Shown: piece by piece, positions 24,405 to 32,155 of the stretch
How positions within the stretch are numbered: the stretch's first letter is position 1
How the letters are laid out: every line of letters starts with the position of its first letter
From: an uncultured Oscillospiraceae bacterium
Lineage (GTDB): Bacteria > Bacillota > Clostridia > Oscillospirales > Oscillospiraceae
NCBI GenBank assembly: GCA_946546815.1
Contig: CAMNOL010000010.1
Coordinates: 1 to 40,314, forward strand
Reading direction: 5' to 3'
DNA: 40,314 nt
The notes under the pieces: generated by a model
What the model was told of the DNA's origin: nothing
What the model saw: only the letters and a program-made list of their open reading frames with translations
Database searches by the model: none
Translations under genes and position numbers: made by a program

Positions 24405-25115
24405 ATGTCTGTCAGAGAGTGTGTAGAGAGGGTGCAGGCCAGAATCCGGGCGGCGGCTGAGGCTGCGGGCCGGGACAGCGCCGGGATCACATTGGTGGCA
24501 GCGACCAAGGTTCAGACCAGCGAAACCATCCGGGAGGCCATAGCGGCGGGGATCACCTGCTGCGGGGAAAACCGGGTGCAGGAGTTTAACGCCCATTGGA
24601 AGGACAACGCTTATGAGGGCGCAAAGGTCCATTTCATCGGGCACCTGCAGCGCAACAAGGTGAAGTACCTGGTGGGCAAGGTGGACCTCATCGAAAGCGT
24701 GGACAGCCTGCCCCTGCTGGATGCCATTGAGAACCGGGCGGAAAAGCTGGGCGTGGTGCAGGACATTCTCATCGAGGTCAACGTGGGGGGCGAGGCGTCC
24801 AAGTCCGGCGTGGAGCCGGAGCAGCTGCCTGCTCTGCTGGAGATGGCGGCGAAGCTGCCCGGCGTCCGGGTCCGGGGATTGATGGCAATCCCTCCGGCTG
24901 CCCAAGAACCCGGGGGAAATCTGGAATATTTTCGCAGAATGTACCAGCTTTTTGTTGACATGAGGGAGAAAATAGTTGATAATAAAAATACTATGGATAT
25001 CCTGTCCATGGGGATGAGCGGCGATTTTGAGGACGCCATCGCCTGTGGCGCTACGCAGGTCCGGGTGGGAACCGCCCTGTTCGGGAAACGGCCCCCCATG
25101 CGTTCCAACGGATAA
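24405..25115 (+). CDS. YggS/YlmE-family pyridoxal 5'-phosphate homeostasis protein
   Basis: Cytoplasmic PLP-binding protein of 236 residues with an alanine-racemase-like TIM barrel. The cofactor lysine is in VAATKVQ (Lys35); other family motifs are GENRVQEF, HFIGHLQRNK, IEVNVGGEASKSG and LSMGMSGDFEDAI, then TQVRVGTALFG at the phosphate site. Family members have no clear enzymatic activity and buffer PLP. It lies 21 bases after the HlyD-like gene and about 60 before sepF, matching the ylmE-sepF order of Firmicutes division clusters. Confidence 0.92.
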   Translation: MSVRECVERVQARIRAAAEAAGRDSAGITLVAATKVQTSETIREAIAAGITCCGENRVQEFNAHWKDNAYEGAKVHFIGHLQRNKVKYLVGKVDLIESVDSLPLLDAIENRAEKLGVVQDILIEVNVGGEASKSGVEPEQLPALLEMAAKLPGVRVRGLMAIPPAAQEPGGNLEYFRRMYQLFVDMREKIVDNKNTMDILSMGMSGDFEDAIACGATQVRVGTALFGKRPPMRSNG

Positions 25116-25175
25116 CCTTGTGCTTTACGGTATCTCCGGGTGAAACCGGATAAACGATAGAAGGAGGATACTGTT

Positions 25176-25706
25176 ATGGGTCTTATGGACGAACTGAAGC
25201 GTCTGGCGCGTCCTTATGAGGACGAAGACGACTTTGAAGAGGAAGAATCCAATACCACCCCGATTCGTGAGGAGAAAAAATCCAAGCCTGCCGATGCGGA
25301 GTTCTCCAGTGTCGGAAGCAGCAAAACTGCCTCTGCATCCCGTTCTTCTACCTCCCACAGCTCCGCAACGGTCACGCCGGATCAGCGGGGACGGAAGGTG
25401 GTCAACATCAACACCACTACCCAGCTGAAGGTGGTGCTGGTGCGGCCGGAACGCTTTGAGGACGCCTCTGAAATCGCGGATCACCTGAGGGACAAGCGCA
25501 CTGTCGTGCTGAATCTGGAATCCACGGAGAAAGAAGTTGCACGGCGCCTGGTGGACTTCCTGTCCGGTGTCGCCTATGCCCAGGAGGGCAAAATCAAGAA
25601 GGTAGCGGTGTCCACCTATATCATCACGCCTTATAACGTGGATATCATCGGAGATCGGGATCTGCTGGATGAGCTGGAAAGCAGCGGCGTCTATTCGTTC
25701 CATTGA
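25176..25706 (+). CDS. sepF: Cell division protein SepF
   Basis: Membrane-associated anchor and bundler of FtsZ, 176 residues. The N-terminal MGLMDELKRLARPYED is the amphipathic membrane-targeting helix. A long acidic and Ser/Ala/Thr linker (about 20-75) follows, then the globular SepF domain (about 80-176) with VVLVRPERFEDASEIADHL and FLSGVAYAQEG, ending near the FtsZ-contact region. ATG 25176 has AAGGAGG just upstream. A MITE-like element lies directly downstream, between it and divIVA. Confidence 0.92.
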   Translation: MGLMDELKRLARPYEDEDDFEEEESNTTPIREEKKSKPADAEFSSVGSSKTASASRSSTSHSSATVTPDQRGRKVVNINTTTQLKVVLVRPERFEDASEIADHLRDKRTVVLNLESTEKEVARRLVDFLSGVAYAQEGKIKKVAVSTYIITPYNVDIIGDRDLLDELESSGVYSFH

Positions 25707-25718
25707 TGAGCTGAACCC

Positions 25719-25865
25719 TAAGGCAACACCGCATAATAGCGGCTTCGGCGCCTTGCGGACTATTTTCCGCCAGAATGCCCGCAGATTCCTTGAAATACGC
25801 GAACAATCTGAACGAAAATAATTTTTTCGCAATCCGCTTTTGTCCCATTATTCGGCGTTACCCTA
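25719..25865. repeat. Palindromic MITE-like element, copy B, between sepF and divIVA
   Basis: About 147 bp with imperfect inverted ends: TAAGGCAACACCGCATAAT on the left against TAGGGTAACGCCGAATAAT read inward from the right. Both ends start with TA. Internal blocks CTATTTTCCGCCA (25760-25772) and CCTTGAAAT (25788-25796) recur in the same order in the minus strand of copy A at 4642-4808. No open frame. Placed within an otherwise conserved gene order, it could add a hairpin to the sepF-divIVA transcript or separate the two genes. Confidence 0.65.
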
Positions 25866-25913
25866 AGCCTGTTTGTTGAAAAAGGATAGAAAGAGAAAGG
25901 AAGTAGATTCATT

Positions 25914-26636
25914 ATGATGACACCCAATGATGTGGCCCAGCATCGCTTTACCACCGCTCGCTTTGGCGGCTATACCCCCAGTGATGTGGACGAATTCCTG
26001 GATCAGCTGACTGCAGATTACACTGCCCTTTACAAGGAGAATGCAGTGCTGAAGGGCAAGATGAAGGTGCTGGTGGAGAAGATCGCCGAGTACCGCGCCA
26101 CCGAGGACGATATGCGGATGACGCTGCTCACCGCCCGCAAAGCCGCCGACGGCATCATCGCCGAGGCCAAGGAAACCCGCCAGAAGATGCTGGACGACGT
26201 GGACAGCGAGGTGGCGGAGCGCCGCCAGGAGCTGCATCGGGACATCGAGAATGCTGAGGCGCAGCTGAGCGCTGCCCGGAAGTCTACGCTGGACTTCGCC
26301 GCTGCCATGCGCGCCCTGGTTGCGCAGCAGCAGGGCTACCTGGACCGTGAGGTGGAGTTCCTGAACCGCCTGAATGAGATTGAGGCCGATGAGCCCCAGA
26401 ACGAGGCCCCCGCTGAGCCTGAGCAGAAGGCAGAGGAAGAGGTTCTGCCGGAGGATCAGGAGCTGGTTGCCCTGATGGAGAAGGCTGCCGCTGAGGCAGA
26501 GGCATCTCCCGAGGCCGCCTACCAGAGCTTTGACGAACGTGCGCTGGACGCTGTTCTGGACAGCCCTGCGGTGGATGAGCCCACCCGGGTGATGGACATC
26601 AGCGCTGCAGACCCCAATCAGGACTATAATCTGTAA
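25914..26636 (+). CDS. divIVA: DivIVA-domain cell division protein
   Basis: Coiled-coil polarity/division-site protein of 240 residues. The N-terminal 60 residues (TPNDVAQHRFTTARFGGYTPSDVDEFLDQL) form the membrane-curvature-sensing DivIVA domain. A long coiled coil follows to about residue 150, then an acidic Glu/Pro/Ala-rich tail. ATG 25914 is followed by a second ATG at 25917; GGAAG lies upstream. The order sepF-divIVA-ileS is conserved in Firmicutes, normally with ylmG and ylmH between sepF and divIVA; here only the repeat element separates them, and ylmH is found at 32156. Confidence 0.9.
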   Translation: MMTPNDVAQHRFTTARFGGYTPSDVDEFLDQLTADYTALYKENAVLKGKMKVLVEKIAEYRATEDDMRMTLLTARKAADGIIAEAKETRQKMLDDVDSEVAERRQELHRDIENAEAQLSAARKSTLDFAAAMRALVAQQQGYLDREVEFLNRLNEIEADEPQNEAPAEPEQKAEEEVLPEDQELVALMEKAAAEAEASPEAAYQSFDERALDAVLDSPAVDEPTRVMDISAADPNQDYNL

Positions 26637-26660
26637 ATTGCGGCAGTATTGTTGCTTTCC

Positions 26661-26688
26661 CAGGGGCGCACAGTCAGGTGCGCCCCTG
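26661..26688 (+). terminator. Strong hairpin between divIVA and ileS
   Basis: Perfect 11-bp stem CAGGGGCGCAC (26661-26671) / GTGCGCCCCTG (26678-26688). No T-run follows, so it may be an attenuating hairpin rather than a full terminator. The 82-base gap is too short for a T-box, which often precedes ileS in Firmicutes. Confidence 0.45.
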
Positions 26689-26718
26689 TATCCGGTAGAG
26701 TGAAGGAGATAGAAACCA

Positions 26719-29520
26719 ATGCCAGATTACAATAAAACCATCAATCTTCCCAAGACCGACTTCCCCATGCGGGCCGCTTTGGCCAAGCGGGAGCCGGGTA
26801 TGCTGGAGGAGATGTACCGCAAGGACGTCTACAACAAGCTGATGAAGAAGAACGAGGGCAAGCCTCTGTACATTCTTCATGACGGCCCTCCCTATGCCAA
26901 CGGCGAGATCCACATCGGTCACGCCCTGAACAAGATCCTCAAGGACTTCATCGTCCGCTACAAGAATATGTCCGGCTTCAAAGCCCCGTATATCCCCGGC
27001 TGGGATACCCACGGAATGCCCATTGAGACCGCCATCCAGAAGCAGGGCGTCAAGCGCAATGAGATGCCCGTGCCGGAGTTCCGGAACAAGTGCCGGGAGT
27101 TCGCCATGGAGCAGGTGGACAAGCAGCGTGAGGGATTCAAGCGCCTGGGTGTCATCGGCGATTGGGATCATCCCTACATCACGCTGACCCCTGAGTTTGA
27201 GGCCAAGCAGGTGGAAGTGTTTGGCGCCATGGCCCAGAAGGGCCTGATTTACCAGGGCCTGAAGCCCACCTATTGGTGCCCCACCTGTGAGACCGCACTG
27301 GCTGAGGCGGAGGTGGAGTACGCCGACGACCCCGTCACCACCATCTTTGTCAAGTTCAAGGTCCATGACGACAAGGGCAAGCTGGCGAAATTCGGCGATC
27401 TGGACAAGATGTACTTCGTGATCTGGACCACCACCACCTGGACCCTGCCCGGCAACATGGCCATCTGCCTGAATCCCCAGCTGGAGTACTCCCTGGTGAA
27501 GATCGGCACCGGCGAGATCCTGATCATGGCCACCGACCTGGTCCGCTCCGTGATGTCCGAGTCCGGCATCACCGAGTACGAGACGGTGGGCACCCTGTTC
27601 GGGGATGAGTTCGAGTATATGACCGCTTATCATCCCTTTATGAACCGGGATTCCCTGATCATTCTGGGCGATCATGTCACCCTGGACGCCGGCTCCGGCT
27701 GCGTCCACACCGCGCCTTCCTTCGGCCTGGACGACTTCTATGTGTGCCAGCGCTATGCTGAGATCCCCACTGACATCACCATGGAGGTCTCCGTCAACGC
27801 CAAGGGCTTCCTGAACGAGTTTGCCGGCCCCTACAACGGCCTGCATGTGCAGAAGGCCCATCCCGTCATCTTCAAGGATCTGGTGGAGAGCGGCGCCCTG
27901 CTGAGCAGCAAGGATATTGTCCACAGCTACCCCCATTGCTGGCGCTGCAAGAAGCCCGTCATCTTCCGCGCCACCCAGCAGTGGTTCGCCTCTGTTGACG
28001 CCATCAAGGACGCCGCAGTGGCCGCCTGCGATGACATTTACTGGAAGCCCGCTTGGGGCAAGGAGCGCATGATCTCCATGATCCGGGAGCGTTCTGACTG
28101 GTGTATCTCCCGTCAGCGCACCTGGGGCGTGCCCATTCCCATGTTCTTCTGTGAGGAGTGCGGAAAGCCCTACTGCACCGAGGAGTCCATCGCCAAGGTC
28201 TCCGCTCTGTTCAAGGTAGAGGGCTCCAACGCCTGGTGGGCCCACGAGGTGGATGAGCTGCTGCCCGAGGGAGCAAAATGTGAGTGCGGCTGCACCCGCT
28301 TCCGCAAGGAAAAGGATATTCTGGACGTGTGGTTTGACTCCGGCTCCACCTGGAATGCGGTCTGCAAGGACCGGGAGGAGCTGCGCTACCCCGCTGACCT
28401 GTATCTGGAGGGCGGCGACCAGTACCGCGGCTGGTTCCAGTCCTCTATGCTGACCTCCATCGCTGTCAACGGCGTGGCTCCCTATAAGGAGATCATTACC
28501 CACGGCTGGACGGTGGACGGCCAGGGCAAGGTTATGCACAAGAGCCTGGGCAACGCCATTTCTCCCCAGGACACCATCAAGCAGTACGGCGCGGACATCT
28601 TCCGCCTGTGGGTCTCCTCCGCTGATTACACCCAGGATATGCGCCTGAGCAAGGAGATCCTGAAGCAGCTGGCCGACGCCTATCTGAAGATCCGCAACAC
28701 CAGCCGCTATATGCTGGGCAACCTGAACGGCTTCGACCCCAACCGGGACCTGGTGGCCTTTGAGGATATGCTGGAGCTGGATCAGTGGGCGGTTGCCGCG
28801 CTGAACAAGCTGGTGGCTAAGGTCCGGGAGGACTACGACAATTACGAGTTCCACGGCGTTTACCGTGAAATCTATAACTTCTGTGTGGTGGAGATGTCCA
28901 ACTTCTATCTGGACATCATCAAGGACCGCCTGTACTGCGAGGGCGTGGAGTCCTTCGAGCGCAGAAGCGCCCAGTCCGCCATGTATCACATTCTGGACGC
29001 CATGGTCCGGATGCTGACCCCGCTGCTGGCCTTCACCAGCGAGGAGATCTGGCAGGCCATGCCCCACCTGGAGGGTGCGGACACCGAGGCGGCGCTGTTC
29101 AACGATATGCCCGCCGAGAAGGCCGAGTGGAAGCTGTCCGAGGAGGAAGAAGCCAGATGGCAGACGCTGCTGACCTTCAAGGCAGACGTCAATCTGGCGC
29201 TGGAGCAGGCCCGGGCCGCCAAGGTCTGCAAGAAGTCTACCGACGCCAAACTGACGCTGAGTATGGATGATGAGGCATATGCCCTGTATGAGTCCATTCA
29301 GGATATGAAGCTGGCCGACCTGTTTGTGGTGTCCGAAGTCACCGCTCAGAAGGGCGACGGCCAGGGCGTGAAGGGCACCAACGTGCCCGGTCTGACCACG
29401 CTGGTTGAGGTCCATCCTGCGTTCAAGTGCCCCCGCTGCTGGCTGCACAATTCCGCCATCACCGAGGAAGGCGGCCTGTGCCCCCGCTGCGCCAACGCCA
29501 TCAAGGGCCTGGAGCTGTAA
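26719..29520 (+). CDS. ileS: Isoleucyl-tRNA synthetase
   Basis: Charges tRNA-Ile with isoleucine. The 933-residue class I enzyme has HIGH at residues 65-68, the editing (CP1) domain in the middle (TTTWTLPGNMAI region), and the second catalytic motif MHKSLGN, a conservative form of KMSKS. The last 30 residues carry a zinc finger with two Cys pairs, CPRCW and CPRC. Length and zinc tail fit the eubacterial, mupirocin-sensitive type rather than the long resistant type. Start ATG 26719 has GAAGGAG upstream. No T-box leader is present. A strong terminator follows. Confidence 0.95.
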   Translation: MPDYNKTINLPKTDFPMRAALAKREPGMLEEMYRKDVYNKLMKKNEGKPLYILHDGPPYANGEIHIGHALNKILKDFIVRYKNMSGFKAPYIPGWDTHGMPIETAIQKQGVKRNEMPVPEFRNKCREFAMEQVDKQREGFKRLGVIGDWDHPYITLTPEFEAKQVEVFGAMAQKGLIYQGLKPTYWCPTCETALAEAEVEYADDPVTTIFVKFKVHDDKGKLAKFGDLDKMYFVIWTTTTWTLPGNMAICLNPQLEYSLVKIGTGEILIMATDLVRSVMSESGITEYETVGTLFGDEFEYMTAYHPFMNRDSLIILGDHVTLDAGSGCVHTAPSFGLDDFYVCQRYAEIPTDITMEVSVNAKGFLNEFAGPYNGLHVQKAHPVIFKDLVESGALLSSKDIVHSYPHCWRCKKPVIFRATQQWFASVDAIKDAAVAACDDIYWKPAWGKERMISMIRERSDWCISRQRTWGVPIPMFFCEECGKPYCTEESIAKVSALFKVEGSNAWWAHEVDELLPEGAKCECGCTRFRKEKDILDVWFDSGSTWNAVCKDREELRYPADLYLEGGDQYRGWFQSSMLTSIAVNGVAPYKEIITHGWTVDGQGKVMHKSLGNAISPQDTIKQYGADIFRLWVSSADYTQDMRLSKEILKQLADAYLKIRNTSRYMLGNLNGFDPNRDLVAFEDMLELDQWAVAALNKLVAKVREDYDNYEFHGVYREIYNFCVVEMSNFYLDIIKDRLYCEGVESFERRSAQSAMYHILDAMVRMLTPLLAFTSEEIWQAMPHLEGADTEAALFNDMPAEKAEWKLSEEEEARWQTLLTFKADVNLALEQARAAKVCKKSTDAKLTLSMDDEAYALYESIQDMKLADLFVVSEVTAQKGDGQGVKGTNVPGLTTLVEVHPAFKCPRCWLHNSAITEEGGLCPRCANAIKGLEL

Positions 29521-29566
29521 TCACAGCCAGACTGTGACCAGCTTCTGACACAGTTCAAGCAATAAC

Positions 29567-29603
29567 AAAACTCCGGTTCCCGCTGAAGGAACCGGAGTTT
29601 TTG
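29567..29603 (+). terminator. Terminator of ileS
   Basis: A 14-bp stem AAAACTCCGGTTCC (29567-29580) / GGAACCGGAGTTTT (29588-29601) with a seven-base loop and T-run. It may also serve the convergent DUF896 gene. Confidence 0.9.
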
Positions 29604-29656
29604 TGCTGTTCAGGTTTTTGCACTGGTTTGCACAGGGTTATCCACAACTCTGCGTA

Positions 29657-29917
29657 TTATTTGAGCTTGATTTTAACACCGGGCCTGCCTGTCCGCCGGG
29701 CGGCGGCGTTTGCCTCCCGGACCGGGGTCTTTTTGCCGGTTTTGGGGTCTATCACATAGGTGTGGTCCAGCTGTCCCCGGAGAGAGGCCCGGACGGCGGC
29801 GATGTACTCCTGACGCAGCGCGGCCTGCTCCTCTTTTTCTTCCGGGGTCAGGGCGCGCTCCTTGGAGGCGTGGGCCAGCTCGTTGATGCGGCTGATTTTT
29901 TCTTGGGTAATGGCCAT
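29657..29917 (-). CDS. DUF896 (YnzC-like) protein
   Basis: Small cytoplasmic protein of 86 residues. The start ITQEKISRINELAHASKERALTPEE and the middle LRQEYI-AAVRASLRGQLD are the two-helix hairpin of DUF896; the tail (YVIDPKTGKKTP then basic residues) is family-like. B. subtilis relatives are SOS- or sporulation-linked in places, but function is unknown and no LexA box is seen here. ATG 29917 has AAGGAG ten bases upstream. Its promoter is not obvious. Confidence 0.85.
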   Translation of the reverse strand: MAITQEKISRINELAHASKERALTPEEKEEQAALRQEYIAAVRASLRGQLDHTYVIDPKTGKKTPVREANAAARRTGRPGVKIKLK

Positions 29918-29971
29918 AAAATGAGACTCCTTTGCAGTGAATCAGGACCGCGGAGGTCCGAAGGACGGTAA

Positions 29972-30002
29972 GGGAAAACGAAACCCGGCCATAACGGCCG
30001 GG
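29972..30002 (-). terminator. Minus-strand terminator between the tiny membrane ORF and the DUF896 gene
   Basis: Seven-base-pair stem CCCGGCC (29984-29990) / GGCCGGG (29996-30002); reading the minus strand it is followed by TTTCGTTTT. It would end transcripts coming from the promoter at 30275-30303. Confidence 0.6.
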
Positions 30003-30082
30003 CGCGTGGAAGAACATCTCGGAGGAGATGGACTCTGAGCCTGCAGGGCAGGCGGTATTTCCTGAGGGGCGGGGCGTTTTGC

Positions 30083-30202
30083 TCAGCTGCGCGCCACGGT
30101 CAGCAGCACACCCAGCACCAGTCCGCCCAGCGCACACAGCCCGTTGGTCAGGGCAACTGCGCTGACGCAGCCGATGCCGATCAGCAGACACGCCCCCAAC
30201 AT
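30083..30202 (-). CDS. Possible tiny hydrophobic membrane protein (39 residues)
   Basis: Minus-strand frame starting MLGACLLIGIG and ending VLLTVARS; nearly all residues are Leu, Gly, Ala, Val or Cys, enough for one or two membrane segments. A good promoter (30275-30303), a strong ribosome site (AGGGAGG, 30258-30250) and a terminator (29972-30002) enclose it. The difficulty is the start: the ribosome site is about 47 bases before this ATG, and the in-frame codons near it are ATC and ACG, not normal starts. So either a non-standard start adds about 15 hydrophilic residues, or the transcript is a small RNA. Function unknown. Confidence 0.35.
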   Translation of the reverse strand: MLGACLLIGIGCVSAVALTNGLCALGGLVLGVLLTVARS

Positions 30203-30274
30203 ACTGGGCCCGGACGTGTCGTCTTTACAATGATGGTCCGTGATGGTTCCCTCCCTGTTTCAGATGATGGTTTG

Positions 30275-30303
30275 ATTGTAGCAGAGGGAAATGCAAAATG
30301 CAA
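30275..30303 (-). promoter_or_regulatory. Promoter for the tiny membrane ORF
   Basis: Minus strand TTGCAT (30303-30298), 17-base spacer, TACAAT (30280-30275), followed by AGGGAGG about 20 bases later. Confidence 0.65.
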
Positions 30304-30396
30304 CCGGTATTTTTTTGAATGTTAGACAAAATACAGGGCGTTTTTCCCGCAATTCGGTCATAATGGAAAAAGAATCTTAAATTTCTGTTAAAACGC

Positions 30397-30426
30397 TTGT
30401 GCGGATCGGAGGCAGTGGTATATAAT
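30397..30426 (+). promoter_or_regulatory. Promoter of the VanZ-like gene
   Basis: TTGTGC (30397-30402), 18-base spacer, perfect TATAAT (30421-30426), about 43 bases before the chosen ATG. It shows that the longer frame opening at 30397 is not the real start. Confidence 0.6.
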
Positions 30427-30468
30427 GCGGCTGTCCCGGTGCGCGGGACGGAAAGGAACTGTGACGCT

Positions 30469-30975
30469 ATGGCTGAACGAAAGACTTCTGCCGCCGCAGG
30501 GATTCTGCTGGTGCTGTTTCGTATTATTTTCACCTTTTTTGCGGTGGGAACAACCATTTTTATCTTCGCAAACTCTTTGGAGATCGGCGCAGCTTCTTCT
30601 GCCCGGAGTCAGGAGGTTGCCGCACTCATCAACGGGTGGCTGGGAAAGGCGGGCATTGCCCCCCTCTCCTACCTGATGATCCGAAAGCTGGCCCATTTCA
30701 GCGAATTCATGCTGCTGGCCTTTTGGTTTACCCTGTGCCTGCGGGTGTACACCCGGCACTATATCCGGCACATCAGCTGGCCGCTGTTTCTGGTGCTGCT
30801 GATCGCCAATATGGACGAGACCATTCAGACCTTTGTGCTGGATCGGAGCGGCAGCGTCCGGGATGTGTGGATCGACTTTTCCGGCGGCTGCATCGGAACG
30901 CTGGTGGGGCTGTGCCTTATCATTCTGCTCAGCGGATTCTGGTATCTGCTGGGATTTGGCAGGCATCGGAGCTGA
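30469..30975 (+). CDS. VanZ-family membrane protein
   Basis: Integral membrane protein of 168 residues with four or five hydrophobic segments. The VanZ signature is clear: RKLAHFSEFMLLAFW in the middle and DETIQTFVLDRSGSVRDVWIDFSGG later, the latter containing the conserved acidic cluster. VanZ was first seen as a teicoplanin-resistance accessory, but most members are chromosomal and of unknown role. ATG 30469 follows AAAGGA and a promoter. It stands alone, ended by a bidirectional terminator. Confidence 0.85.
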   Translation: MAERKTSAAAGILLVLFRIIFTFFAVGTTIFIFANSLEIGAASSARSQEVAALINGWLGKAGIAPLSYLMIRKLAHFSEFMLLAFWFTLCLRVYTRHYIRHISWPLFLVLLIANMDETIQTFVLDRSGSVRDVWIDFSGGCIGTLVGLCLIILLSGFWYLLGFGRHRS

Positions 30976-31010
30976 CAGAAGGTTCGGAGCAAACCAACAT
31001 AAAACAGGAA

Positions 31011-31041
31011 AAATCCCGAAGCGAAGCATGCTTCGGGATTT
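31011..31041. terminator. Bidirectional terminator between VanZ-like and exonuclease genes
   Basis: A 12-bp perfect stem AAATCCCGAAGC / GCTTCGGGATTT (31011-31022, 31030-31041) around a seven-base loop. The right arm overlaps the last codons or stop of the convergent gene. Confidence 0.85.
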
Positions 31042-32017
31042 ATGTTTGCTCCGGATGCTCGTTGACCCAACGAGTGAGCCAGGGGCTGTCCGCCTCCGTG
31101 TAGAGGTCCACAATGCCCTCCCACAGATAGGGGTTCTTCCTGCGCAGCCGCATGAGGGCGTAATAGGTGCCGTGCTTGCCGCAGGAAAAATGGTTGGCGT
31201 AGCGGTTTTCCTGAATCTGAAGCCACTTTGTGCCGGAATAGGTCCGCTTGCAACGGGGGCAGGTGAAGGTCCGGGTGCCGGTCTGGCGGAAGTAGGCCTT
31301 TCGGTGGCTGTTGCAGGGCAGCTGGCGGTGCTGGCGGGAGACGCTGTAACGGCCCGGAGCCTGAAGCCACGCCTCAAAGCTCTCCGCTGTTTTCAGCTTT
31401 GGGCGCAGCGGAGCTTTCGTTTGCTGCTTTTTCGCGGCCCGGAGCTTTTGAAGCTGGCTGTACAAATAGTTTTCGTGGATCTTGCCGCCAAACTCCTTCC
31501 ACAGAAGCTCCATGACCTGAGCGGTGTAAACGGCGTCGGAGAGGGCGCTGTGGAAGGGCTGCTCCTGAGACAGGCCAAAGGCCTCCACCGCCTTATTCAG
31601 CGCCACCGCGCTGGTGTTGTTCATTTTCAGGATGGAGTAGGCAAACTGCACGTTATAGGCCCGGCGGAGGGAGGCCTTCAGTCCGTACCGGCGGAGGTTC
31701 TGCCGGAGCACCGGGACATCGGAATTGCTCCAGGTGAAAAAGCGGGGGGAGTCGCCGCACCAGGACAGAAACCGCCGTGCCACAGAGGGGAACTCCTCAG
31801 CGGAAGCCAGATCCTCATCGGTCAGATGGACCAGCTGGGAGATGATGGGGCTGAGACTGCCGGACTGGTTGCGGACGTAGGCGTTAAAGGTGTCGGCAGG
31901 GGTGTAATCCTCGTCCAGACGCACCGCACCGATCTGGATGATTTCGTCAAAATGCTGCTTTGACTCGGCGCTGCCGCCGGAAGAAACCGTGTTCCATTCC
32001 AGATCAAGGACGATCAT
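31040..32017 (-). CDS. DnaQ-like 3'-5' exonuclease
   Basis: DEDDh-type exonuclease of 325 residues. Exo I is IVLDLEWN (catalytic Asp and Glu at residues 5 and 7), Exo II lies around FFTWSNSDVPVL, and Exo III is FHSALSDAVYTAQ with the His-x(4)-Asp pair. The C-terminal 150 residues have a basic linker and a Cys-rich segment (CPRCKRTYSGTKW) like a small zinc ribbon, perhaps for nucleic acid binding. Start: a strong AGGAGGTGA lies 15 bases before ATG 32017 and nine before an in-frame TTG at 32023, so TTG 32023 is a real alternative. An extended -10 promoter lies upstream. Confidence 0.82.
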   Translation of the reverse strand: MIVLDLEWNTVSSGGSAESKQHFDEIIQIGAVRLDEDYTPADTFNAYVRNQSGSLSPIISQLVHLTDEDLASAEEFPSVARRFLSWCGDSPRFFTWSNSDVPVLRQNLRRYGLKASLRRAYNVQFAYSILKMNNTSAVALNKAVEAFGLSQEQPFHSALSDAVYTAQVMELLWKEFGGKIHENYLYSQLQKLRAAKKQQTKAPLRPKLKTAESFEAWLQAPGRYSVSRQHRQLPCNSHRKAYFRQTGTRTFTCPRCKRTYSGTKWLQIQENRYANHFSCGKHGTYYALMRLRRKNPYLWEGIVDLYTEADSPWLTRWVNEHPEQT

Positions 32018-32059
32018 GTTCAAGGGATTCACCTCCTGCTGTGAAAAGTACGATAAGTC

Positions 32060-32068
32060 ATTATAGCA
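32060..32068 (-). promoter_or_regulatory. Extended -10 promoter of the exonuclease gene
   Basis: Minus strand TGCTATAAT (32068-32060), a perfect extended -10 element. The -35 region is poor. Confidence 0.55.
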
Positions 32069-32155
32069 TAAAACAGAGCGTCGAGAAAGATAAAATCACA
32101 GATGGAACAGATTCTCAGGGAACAGTGTTTCACTGGACAGGGCGCAGAACCGGCG

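Noticed and set aside
26637-26718. T-box leader in front of ileS
   Set aside because: Only 82 bases separate divIVA and ileS, and a single hairpin is present; a T-box needs roughly 200 bases with specifier and antiterminator parts.
26674-29448. A 924-codon open frame antisense to ileS
   Set aside because: It is the mirror of the ileS codon bias (few codons whose complement is a stop). It lacks a ribosome site and recognisable domains, and ileS itself is certain.
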